A stretch of DNA of 64,000 bases, taken from positions 2,666,001 through 2,730,000 of the forward strand of contig NZ_CP042437.1 of the NCBI RefSeq assembly GCF_007971525.1, given 5' to 3'. The position numbers were made by a program, and so were the translations under genes. The stretch is from Mucilaginibacter ginsenosidivorax (GTDB lineage: Bacteria > Bacteroidota > Bacteroidia > Sphingobacteriales > Sphingobacteriaceae). This document shows positions 45,185 through 52,625 of the stretch, piece by piece; positions within the stretch are counted from its first letter, which is position 1, and each line of letters begins with the position of its first letter. The notes under the pieces were generated by a model. It had not been told where the DNA came from. It saw only the letters and a program-made list of their open reading frames with translations, and ran no database searches.

Positions 45185-45697
45185 ATGAAGTACTTTTTAG
45201 TCGGGTTTATGGGTTGTGGCAAAACCACCTGGAGCCGTAAGCTGGCTGCCAAATTAGGCTACGAATTTATTGATCTTGACCACGCGCTGGAAGCTAACGT
45301 AGGCATGAGCATAGCAGAATATTTTTCGAGCTTTGGTGAAGATGCCTTCCGCCGGATGGAATCAGATCTGCTGAAGCAAACCGAATATCCCGAAAACGTA
45401 GTGGTATCAACCGGTGGCGGCCTGCCCTGCTTTTTTGACAATATGGACTGGATGAATGCCAACGGCAAAACCCTGTACGTAAAACTATCGCCCAAAACAC
45501 TGGCCGACAGGCTGGAAAACAGCAAAACCGTACGCCCGGTACTGCAAGGCAAAAAAGGCGATGACCTGGTTGAATTTATTACCGGCAAACTGGCCGAGCG
45601 GGAAAGCTTTTATTTGAAAGCACACCACCATGTAGATGGTATCGACATGTCGGTTGAGAAACTGGAAAGCGCTTTGGGCTTGGGCGAAGTGGTGTAG
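45185..45697 (+). CDS. aroK: Shikimate kinase
   Basis: The 170-residue P-loop kinase has Walker A GFMGCGKTTW (residues 8-17), IDLDHALE for shikimate binding, the FRRMESDLL motif, VSTGGGLPC and RPVL with the lid Arg. It phosphorylates shikimate in the chorismate pathway. ATG start at 45185 is 35 bp past a repeat element, so it is probably transcribed from its own promoter. Confidence 0.95.
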   Translation: MKYFLVGFMGCGKTTWSRKLAAKLGYEFIDLDHALEANVGMSIAEYFSSFGEDAFRRMESDLLKQTEYPENVVVSTGGGLPCFFDNMDWMNANGKTLYVKLSPKTLADRLENSKTVRPVLQGKKGDDLVEFITGKLAERESFYLKAHHHVDGIDMSVEKLESALGLGEVV

Positions 45698-45736
45698 ATG
45701 GAAGTTGAACGGTTGACAAGAGCTAAATAAAAAAAA

Positions 45737-45869
45737 TGTCATTTCGATAGAGTAGAGAGGGCCGGTAGCGAGGGGGGCGAAAGAGAAATCCTGAACGCCC
45801 TGCATTCTGATAGGCTGGTTTGGATGCAGGGCGTTCAGGATTTCTCCTCGTTCCTCGTTCGAAATGACA
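45737..45869. repeat. Inverted repeat, TGTCATTTCGA family (copy 2)
   Basis: 133-bp element with TGTCATTTCGATAGAG at one end and CGTTCGAAATGACA at the other; GAAATCCTGAACGCCCTGCAT pairs with ATGCAGGGCGTTCAGGATTTC. It shares ends and the GGGGGGCGAAAGAGAAATC module with the copy at 34059-34196. The longer frame of the next gene starts inside it, which argues for the later ATG. Confidence 0.82.
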
Positions 45870-45908
45870 ACAGGGTTAGGATTTTATCACACCAATAAAT
45901 TTATCACC

Positions 45909-46742
45909 ATGGAAAACCGCGTTGAAGTAAGGCATCTTTTTAAACCATTGGATGGAAAACTGATGGAACTGCTGGAATCATTAACCCCGGCAGATTGGAA
46001 CAAGCAAACGGTGGCCAAAGCTTGGAAAGTAAAGGATGTGGTATCGCACCTGCTGGATGGCAACATTCGCGCCTTATCCATTCAACGCGATAAATATTTT
46101 GGCGACCTTGCACCTGCCAACAACAACTATCACGACCTGGTTGACTGGCTAAATAAACTTAATGCCGATTGGGTGAACGCTACCAAAAGAATAAGCCCCG
46201 ATATATTGCTTCTGCTGCATAAAACAACCGGGCGGTTAGCATCTGCCTATTATGAGTCGTTGAACCCTAATGACACCGCCATATTTTCTGTTGGCTGGGC
46301 AGGCGAACAGGAAAGTCTTAACTGGATGCACCTTGCCCGCGAATACACCGAAAAATGGCATCACCAGCAGCAAATAAGGGAAGCAACCGGCCGCGATGGT
46401 ATCATGACGCGCGAGTTTTTTTATCCTTTTATTGATACTTTTTTCAAAGGACTACCCCATACTTTTAAAAATACGGGCGCACCTGTAAACACCCTCATCA
46501 AAATTACCATCACATCCGGCATTGGTGGCAACTGGTACCTTAAGAAAATAAAAGACGGATGGCATTTATTAAAAGATGCCGATACCGACAGCTTTGCTGC
46601 CACCGTAAAAATACCACCGGATATTGCCTGGAAATTGTTTTCTAAAAGCATCCGCCCGGACGATGTAAAAACGCGGGTTGAAATAACCGGGAATGCGACG
46701 CTTGCCGGGCAGGTGCTCCAAATGGTATCGGTAATGGCTTAG
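45909..46742 (+). CDS. DinB/maleylpyruvate isomerase-like metal-dependent protein
   Basis: From ATG 45909 the protein has 277 residues with the helix-bundle text LESLTPADWNKQTVAKAWKVKDVVSHLLDGNIRAL and REYTEKWHHQQQIREA, the His-rich metal site of the DinB/MDMPI_N fold. The C-terminal half looks like the small alpha/beta domain often found with it. Relatives use mycothiol or other thiols as cofactor; the role here is unknown. The frame reaches 45864 inside the repeat element, which I reject. Confidence 0.8.
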   Translation: MENRVEVRHLFKPLDGKLMELLESLTPADWNKQTVAKAWKVKDVVSHLLDGNIRALSIQRDKYFGDLAPANNNYHDLVDWLNKLNADWVNATKRISPDILLLLHKTTGRLASAYYESLNPNDTAIFSVGWAGEQESLNWMHLAREYTEKWHHQQQIREATGRDGIMTREFFYPFIDTFFKGLPHTFKNTGAPVNTLIKITITSGIGGNWYLKKIKDGWHLLKDADTDSFAATVKIPPDIAWKLFSKSIRPDDVKTRVEITGNATLAGQVLQMVSVMA

Positions 46743-46746
46743 CAGG

Positions 46747-46827
46747 AAGTCCAAAGTCTATAGCCTTTAGTCGCGAGTTTGAAGTAATGCTATTATTTTC
46801 TGACTAAAGACTCCCGACTTTGAACTT
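46747..46827. repeat. Degenerate intergenic inverted repeat (AAGTC family)
   Basis: AAGTCCAAAGTC...CTTTAGTCGCGAG pairs with CTGACTAAAGACTCCCGACTTTG. It lies between two convergent genes, where it could stop transcription from both sides. Confidence 0.65.
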
Positions 46828-46838
46828 AAGACTATAAA

Positions 46839-47024
46839 TCAGGCCTCGTCTTTAGTATTGCGCACGAGGCTGATGCCCGTAAAGAAAAATAAAATAGCTA
46901 TTATACCTACTACAATTAGTGTGGTAACCTGGCTACTATGGTTAATAACACCAATGCCTGCATAAATTAAGCCGATGATACCGAGTACGGTAAGTATGGC
47001 GCCGAAAGTACGTTTTAAGTTCAT
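46839..47024 (-). CDS. Small two-helix membrane protein, unknown function
   Basis: From ATG 47024 the product is 61 residues: MNLKRTFGAILTVLGIIGLIYAG, a polar link, VTTLIVVGIIAILFFFTGISLV and a charged tail RNTKDEA. Two membrane helices fill nearly all of it. Similar short proteins are common in Sphingobacteriaceae but no function is known to me. The frame extends to 47051 with a less likely N-terminus. It is divergent from the SPFH gene. Confidence 0.75.
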   Translation of the reverse strand: MNLKRTFGAILTVLGIIGLIYAGIGVINHSSQVTTLIVVGIIAILFFFTGISLVRNTKDEA

Positions 47025-47114
47025 GATTTGATATGCTGTTTTAGTTAGCATTTTATAAAAACAAATAACACACCAATAATTTATCTATATTTATTTAATT
47101 AATAATAAACCCTC

Positions 47115-48053
47115 ATGACAGGTTCAATCATCACATTACTCATTGTATTTATTATTTTGGTAATCATACTATCATCCTTTGTGTCTGTAAAACAGGGCAC
47201 AATAGTGGTAATTACCATCTTTGGCAAGTACCGCCGCATACTTACGCCGGGGCTTAATTTTAAGCTGCCATTTATCGAAAATATTTACTCCAAAATTTCT
47301 ATCCAGAACCGCTCTGTCGAACTGGAATTTCAGGCAGTAACTTACGATCAGGCTAATGTTTACTTTAAGGCGATGCTCCTGTACTCGGTATTGGACCAAC
47401 AGGAAGAAACCATCAAAAATGTGGCTTTTAAATTTGTTGACGAACGCAACCTGATGCAGGCGCTTATCCGCACGGTTGAGGGCTCTATCCGTGCTTTTGT
47501 GGCCACCAAACGCCAGAGCGAGGTTTTGATACTGCGCCGCGATATTGTGGAGCACGTAAAGGAACAACTGGATGTGATACTGGAAGGCTGGGGCTACCAC
47601 CTGCAGGATTTGCAGCTGAACGACATCACTTTTGATGATGTGATCATGAAATCGATGAGCCAGGTAGTGGCATCAAATAACCTGAAAGCCGCCGCCGAAA
47701 ACGAAGGCCAGGCCCTGCTGATCACCAAAACCAAAGCGGCGGAAGCAGAGGGTAATGCCATCAAAATTTCGGCCCAGGCCGAGCGTGAGGCTGCACAGCT
47801 GCGCGGCCAGGGTATAGCCTTATTCCGCGAGGAAGTTGCCCGCGGTATGACGGTTGCCGCCAAAGAAATGGCTGGCGCCAACATGGATACCTCGGTGATA
47901 TTATTTACCATGTGGACAGAATCTATCAAACACTTTTCTGAAAACTCAAAAGGAAACGTGATTTTCCTGGATGGATCAACCGATGCCATGCAGCATACAT
48001 TAAAAGAAATGATGGCCTTAAACCTTTTACATACCGACGACGTCAAAAAGTGA
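47115..48053 (+). CDS. SPFH/band 7 (slipin/stomatin-like) membrane protein
   Basis: The 312-residue protein has one N-terminal membrane helix (IITLLIVFIILVIILSSFVSV), then the band 7 domain (KQGTIVVITIFGKYRRILTPGLNFKLPFIENIYSKISIQ), and a coiled helical part (KAAAENEGQALLITKTKAAEAEGNAIKISAQAEREAAQ). Such proteins form membrane scaffolds. The DUF922 gene follows by 21 bp, probably in one transcript. Confidence 0.92.
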   Translation: MTGSIITLLIVFIILVIILSSFVSVKQGTIVVITIFGKYRRILTPGLNFKLPFIENIYSKISIQNRSVELEFQAVTYDQANVYFKAMLLYSVLDQQEETIKNVAFKFVDERNLMQALIRTVEGSIRAFVATKRQSEVLILRRDIVEHVKEQLDVILEGWGYHLQDLQLNDITFDDVIMKSMSQVVASNNLKAAAENEGQALLITKTKAAEAEGNAIKISAQAEREAAQLRGQGIALFREEVARGMTVAAKEMAGANMDTSVILFTMWTESIKHFSENSKGNVIFLDGSTDAMQHTLKEMMALNLLHTDDVKK

Positions 48054-48074
48054 AAGTTTTAACCCCTACACTTA

Positions 48075-48626
48075 ATGGAAGTACGATTAGTGAAGTTGAT
48101 TGGCGCCGCCGCCATATGTTTAATGACGATAACCGCCAATGCGCAGCAGTACCAGCGCTATCATCCCCTAACTATTAATGATTTTTTGGGCACCCCACGG
48201 GCAAATGCCGGTGGGGTTGTAGCCTATACCAACTGTACCATCGATTTTAAATACGAAGCCAGTAACCGCAGCGGATCCTATATCCTTACGGCAACCGTAA
48301 ACCTGCTGCTCAACAACTATAAATCATGGCTCGACAGGAGCCGCGTAACCTCGCAGGAGATGCTTTCCGAAATACTGAAGCACGAACAGGGCCATTACCT
48401 GATTGCTTACCTGGAGCAACAGGAGATATTAAGGCAGATAAGCAAAACCCGTTTTAGCTACAATTACCGCAATGAGGCCATGGCGCTTTTTAACCGCATA
48501 GATGCCAAATACAAGCAGCTTAACTCCAATTACGACGAAGATACCCAGCACATGACCAACCGCCAGCAGCAACACAGCTGGGACCTATACTTCCAAAAAC
48601 GGCTGGAATATGAACCGGAAGAGTAG
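48075..48626 (+). CDS. DUF922 secreted protein, putative Zn-dependent protease
   Basis: The 183-residue protein has a signal peptide (LIGAAAICLMTITANAQQ) and the motif EILKHEQGHYLIAYLEQQ, an H-E-x-x-H-like metal site (HEQGHY) seen in DUF922. The family is listed as secreted and probably metal-dependent; peptidase activity is not proven. It is downstream of the SPFH gene and convergent with the PIG-L gene. Confidence 0.8.
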   Translation: MEVRLVKLIGAAAICLMTITANAQQYQRYHPLTINDFLGTPRANAGGVVAYTNCTIDFKYEASNRSGSYILTATVNLLLNNYKSWLDRSRVTSQEMLSEILKHEQGHYLIAYLEQQEILRQISKTRFSYNYRNEAMALFNRIDAKYKQLNSNYDEDTQHMTNRQQQHSWDLYFQKRLEYEPEE

Positions 48627-48629
48627 TAT

Positions 48630-48719
48630 TTAAGTCGAAAGTCCGAAGTCAAAAGTTCTAAGTCAAAAAATAGCAGGTTAACATCCGACTTAAGTCTCAG
48701 GACTTAAGACTTCGGACTC
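48630..48719. repeat. Degenerate intergenic inverted repeat (AAGTC family)
   Basis: Tandem AAGTC units (TTAAGTCGAAAGTCCGAAGTC) pair with GACTTAAGACTTCGGACTC. It fills the gap between two convergent genes and ends next to the PIG-L stop codon. Confidence 0.7.
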
Positions 48720-51174
48720 AATTCCCCGGTTTACTCAGTAAATTTACAAACAAACGATATGCCCCCGGCACACCGGCAGGCAGCTCCCTGAAAAAGGCCA
48801 GCGAGGTATAAACAAACCGGCCCTTGCCATAATCGCCAACTATGAGCGATCCGTTTAGGGGCGATTCTCCTTTATCATTCATCTGTAAAATGGCTTTGTA
48901 TTTAGGGTCTGCATCGCTTACAAAGTACAGGCCGCGTTCCTGGATCCAGCCTTTAAAATCGTCCTGGGTAATTTTGTTGGGGTAGTTGAGTACCGGGTTG
49001 GGCTGGTCTAAAACAGTTACAACCGCGTCCTCGTCGGTAACCCTCCTGTTAACTACGGTAAAAGGATACGGGCCAATTTGCTTGGTAACCAGGCCCGAGT
49101 TATTGTTGTATTGGACTACCAGGTTGCCGCCATTTTTTACGTACTCCATTAACTTAGGCTGCTCAAAAGCAAGGCGCTCGTTTACGTTGTAGGCGCGAAC
49201 CCCGGTAATAATGGCATCGTAAGCCGATAAATCGCCGTTCATGATCTCGTTTTCTGATAGCATGTGCACATCATAACCTACCTGGCGCAGGGCCTCGGGC
49301 ATCAAATCGCCGGCACCGGCAATGTAGCCTAGTTTTTTGCCCGCGGTTTTCAGATCAAGGTTTACCAGTTTAGCTTCGGCGGCGGGGAACAGGGTAATGG
49401 CAGGCACATGATCGTACCTTATTCTGCGTAATGCTAATGAATACGGCTTGCCGTTTGCCATAACAATAACCTGTAAATCGGCAGTTCTTGGCTTATTATC
49501 TGCCGGTGCTACAGTAAAAGAAACCGTCCACTCGTCGTTTTTATTTTTATCGCCAAACTCAATTTTTTCCGGGCTTATATTCCAGCCATCTACAGGTTTT
49601 ATGCTCACGTTGCCGCTGGCGACAGTAAAGCTTTTGAGTTTAACCTGGATGCTTTGCGGTTTCTGGCTGTTAAAAATGTAGTCTTTCCCGTCGATATTGG
49701 CGGTAACCGGCGGGGTAATTTCCAATGGCTGATAAACTTCGCCACGTACCGGGTCAACATATTTGTATACCAGGCGGCGCTCAAAGTTTACCGGCTTTCC
49801 CTCAATAATAAACTGAAAACTGGCGGTAAGCAGATCCGGATTTTCGGGGTTGCCGGCCATTGCATCATCAGCGATATTGTAGGTACCTATCTTATGATCT
49901 GATGCTAACCAATAAGGTTGTGTTATTTTATCGGCTACAGTCGAGCCTTCAAAGCTCTGCTGTTGGTTGGCAGGGATAACTTTCGATCCCAGGTCCAACA
50001 CATCGCTACCAACGCCTATTTTATTAATCTTCACCTTATCATTGTATCGGTTCACCACTACCGACCGTACCTGGATCTTATCCCCTACCGCATAAGTAGC
50101 TTCAGCAGCATAAGCCTCAAACCACAAGCCTGCGCAGGCAGCTATCAAATCGTCCAGTTCTTTTGTTTTCTGTGCGCGCCAGTATACATCTGGTATCTTT
50201 TCAACTTTACCCAGCAATGCCACTAAAGGGGTTACTGATTTTTCGGGGGCTTCCGCATCAAAATTCCGCCTGATCACTTTTATCGATTCGCCAATATCCG
50301 CGCCGTCTTTAACACGTTTCCAGCCGGTTTCTACACCATCCATCAGGTCGGTTTGCGGGGCATCGCCCAAAATAGTTTTAAAAAATTCAAAGGACTCGCC
50401 CCTTTGTTTTGCCGAGCCAAAGCCCTGGGTTTTATGGTTGCTGCGGCTTTCGGCGGCTATTTCGCCATAGCTTTTGCCAAGGGTGGTGTTGTATACGCCA
50501 ACATCTATTTTAAACTGATCGGCGGCAGTAGTATTGGTACTGCCAAAGTTAAAAGTGTTCCACATGAGGCGTTTGGCCTGCCATGGCTTTACATATTTTA
50601 ATTGTTCGGGATACCTGGCGGGGTCGGCAGCGGCGCTAAAAGCCTCCTGGGCCAATATAGCCGATGAGGTATGGTGGCCATGGCCGCCCTCGCCTGTAGT
50701 AGGGAAACGGCAAATGATCACATCGGGCCTAAACTTGCGGATAACCCAAACCACATCGCCCAAAACTTTTTCTTTATCCCAAATTTTCAAAGTTTCTTCG
50801 GGCCCTTTAGAAAAGCCAAAGTCGTTGGCACGGGTAAAAAATTGTTCGGCACCGTCCACTCTGCGGGCGGCCAGCAACTCCTGCGTACGGATAAGCCCCA
50901 GCAGTTCGCTTTGCTCGTTGCCTATTAAATTTTGGCCCCCATCACCACGGGTAAGCGACAAATAGCCCGTACGATAATGTTTTTCCTGCGCCAGGTAGGC
51001 CAGCAGGCGGGTATTTTCATCGTCGGGATGAGCGGCTACGTACAATACGCTGCCCAGGGTGTTAAGCTTTTTAAGGTTTTGCTGAATAGTGCCGATATCG
51101 GTAGGCGGCGACGTTTGGGCAATTACACAGTTATAAAAAAATAATAAGGCTATAAAAAGGGCGGTACGCTTCAT
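48718..51174 (-). CDS. Secreted PIG-L family deacetylase with C-terminal amidotransferase-like domain
   Basis: The 818-residue protein begins with a signal peptide (MKRTALFIALLFFYNCVIAQ). The PIG-L metal motif AAHPDDENTRLLAYLA and GEGGHGHHTS give the zinc ligands. The middle has beta-sandwich parts and the last 200 residues resemble a class I glutamine-amidotransferase-like fold (AYDAIITGVRAYN). PIG-L enzymes de-N-acetylate GlcNAc-type substrates. Its promoter box lies so close to the ATG that the mRNA may be leaderless. Confidence 0.9.
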   Translation of the reverse strand: MKRTALFIALLFFYNCVIAQTSPPTDIGTIQQNLKKLNTLGSVLYVAAHPDDENTRLLAYLAQEKHYRTGYLSLTRGDGGQNLIGNEQSELLGLIRTQELLAARRVDGAEQFFTRANDFGFSKGPEETLKIWDKEKVLGDVVWVIRKFRPDVIICRFPTTGEGGHGHHTSSAILAQEAFSAAADPARYPEQLKYVKPWQAKRLMWNTFNFGSTNTTAADQFKIDVGVYNTTLGKSYGEIAAESRSNHKTQGFGSAKQRGESFEFFKTILGDAPQTDLMDGVETGWKRVKDGADIGESIKVIRRNFDAEAPEKSVTPLVALLGKVEKIPDVYWRAQKTKELDDLIAACAGLWFEAYAAEATYAVGDKIQVRSVVVNRYNDKVKINKIGVGSDVLDLGSKVIPANQQQSFEGSTVADKITQPYWLASDHKIGTYNIADDAMAGNPENPDLLTASFQFIIEGKPVNFERRLVYKYVDPVRGEVYQPLEITPPVTANIDGKDYIFNSQKPQSIQVKLKSFTVASGNVSIKPVDGWNISPEKIEFGDKNKNDEWTVSFTVAPADNKPRTADLQVIVMANGKPYSLALRRIRYDHVPAITLFPAAEAKLVNLDLKTAGKKLGYIAGAGDLMPEALRQVGYDVHMLSENEIMNGDLSAYDAIITGVRAYNVNERLAFEQPKLMEYVKNGGNLVVQYNNNSGLVTKQIGPYPFTVVNRRVTDEDAVVTVLDQPNPVLNYPNKITQDDFKGWIQERGLYFVSDADPKYKAILQMNDKGESPLNGSLIVGDYGKGRFVYTSLAFFRELPAGVPGAYRLFVNLLSKPGN

Positions 51175-51179
51175 GAAAA

Positions 51180-51208
51180 CAAATATATTGAAAGATACCT
51201 ATTTACAA
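51180..51208 (-). promoter_or_regulatory. Promoter TTG-N18-TATATTTG directly at PIG-L start
   Basis: Minus strand: TTG at 51206-51208, an 18-bp spacer and TATATTTG at 51180-51187, an exact TAnnTTTG. RNA would start about 6 bases on, at the ATG (51174). Confidence 0.55.
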
Positions 51209-51275
51209 TTTTCTGTATCAATAATATAACAATACGCCGACTTTTGGTGAGCCATAGAGAGTCCCCCGCTATCTT

Positions 51276-52625
51276 TTACTTTATCCCCGGCAACCCCGTA
51301 ACTGCCTCTAACAATCCAGCCTCGCTCGTTGCGTTCACATTCACCAGGTAAAATGGCTTGCTGTCCTGGGCTGCTGCCCATCGCCATTCAAGCTGGCTAA
51401 CAGTTTTCAGCCTGCCATTATCAAACCACCAGGCCGAGTATATCTTATCCGCGCCTTTGGTAAGGATGCCCGAGTAAACTTCGCGCCCGGCTATAGTTTG
51501 CTTGCGGATGCTGGTAAAATTGTACCCACTGCCCTGCCAGCAAATCATGGGGTTATGTTCGGGGCCGTAAAAGGGTGTGGGCTTCAGGTACACCAGTTGG
51601 CCGGGTTTATCAAACTTAATAACGCCGCTTTCCAGCAGTTGCTTTTTGTAGCCGCTCAGGGTTACCGCATAGGCCCCTTTATTGCTCAGTACATCCATGC
51701 TTTTTAAATTGCATGAGATAACGATGAGTGCCCCGGCAAATAGCAAATGAATAAAAGGATACCTTACCTCATCAGGCACCAGCCGGATAAGCTGATCCTG
51801 GCGCGGGTGCCTCTCCACTTTTGCCGATTTTTTCAGGTAAAAATTACTCAGCCACAACAAGGGGAGTACAACATATACCAACAGGCAAATAACGCCTGTT
51901 ACATCATGAAAAATACTGGCTGCTGGTATTTTAAACAATACCAGCAGCATAATACGGCATAGGTTGACTGCAATATTCAGCAAAAAGGTAAGCGCCAGCA
52001 GCAGCACAATTTTAATAAAACCAAGCTGATTGACCTTTTGACGCTGACAATGGGCTATTATAAACAGGCATATAATAAACGACATGCTCAGCATATGCAG
52101 CCCGGCACAGGCCTGGTCTACAGAAAACTCCCTGCCGTTTAGCTCAATAATATTGCCCGATGCATGGGCGGCAATTCCAACCCTGCTTAAAATGCCGGCC
52201 ACTACCTCGCTCAGCCAGATCCTGATGGGGAAGCTGATCGCATTGCTGAGATACATAAACAGCGGCGAAACCAGCAATAGCAGGAAAAATAAAACCAGGC
52301 TCACTTTCCCTTTAAAATTCTCAAAAAACAATAATACGGCAAACAACAAGGCAACAAACAGCGTGGTTTTAACCGGAAAAACAAGCGCGATAACACTAAA
52401 TATTGTTGAGGGTAAAAAGTACCGCATGGAGTATTCCCCTGCCTTTACACGGCAGATATAAGGGGCAAGTACTATCCCCATTAACAAATCGGCATTCCAC
52501 AAAAAATAAATGGAAAGTAATTTAATGCCGATAACCAGATAAACCAGGCAGCAGCCATTTATCAGCAAACGACTGCTGCCCCAGGCCCGCCCCGCAAAAG
52601 GTGGCTTAAATATCCTGCTTAGCAT
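51276..52625 (-). CDS. xrtN: Exosortase N with C-terminal EpsI-like domain
   Basis: The 449-residue membrane protein has about eight helices and the exosortase catalytic set: Cys173 in QACAGLH, Arg224 in NLCRIML and His240 in IFHDVTG. Exosortases cut a C-terminal PEP-CTERM-like tail and pass the protein on to the surface. After a helix near 291-306 there is a soluble domain with NPMICWQGSGY (Cys about 362), like the EpsI/DUF3485 domain fused to some exosortases. The gene overlaps its probable substrate, the VIT protein, by 20 bp, which is the recognised XrtN arrangement. Confidence 0.9.
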   Translation of the reverse strand: MLSRIFKPPFAGRAWGSSRLLINGCCLVYLVIGIKLLSIYFLWNADLLMGIVLAPYICRVKAGEYSMRYFLPSTIFSVIALVFPVKTTLFVALLFAVLLFFENFKGKVSLVLFFLLLLVSPLFMYLSNAISFPIRIWLSEVVAGILSRVGIAAHASGNIIELNGREFSVDQACAGLHMLSMSFIICLFIIAHCQRQKVNQLGFIKIVLLLALTFLLNIAVNLCRIMLLVLFKIPAASIFHDVTGVICLLVYVVLPLLWLSNFYLKKSAKVERHPRQDQLIRLVPDEVRYPFIHLLFAGALIVISCNLKSMDVLSNKGAYAVTLSGYKKQLLESGVIKFDKPGQLVYLKPTPFYGPEHNPMICWQGSGYNFTSIRKQTIAGREVYSGILTKGADKIYSAWWFDNGRLKTVSQLEWRWAAAQDSKPFYLVNVNATSEAGLLEAVTGLPGIK

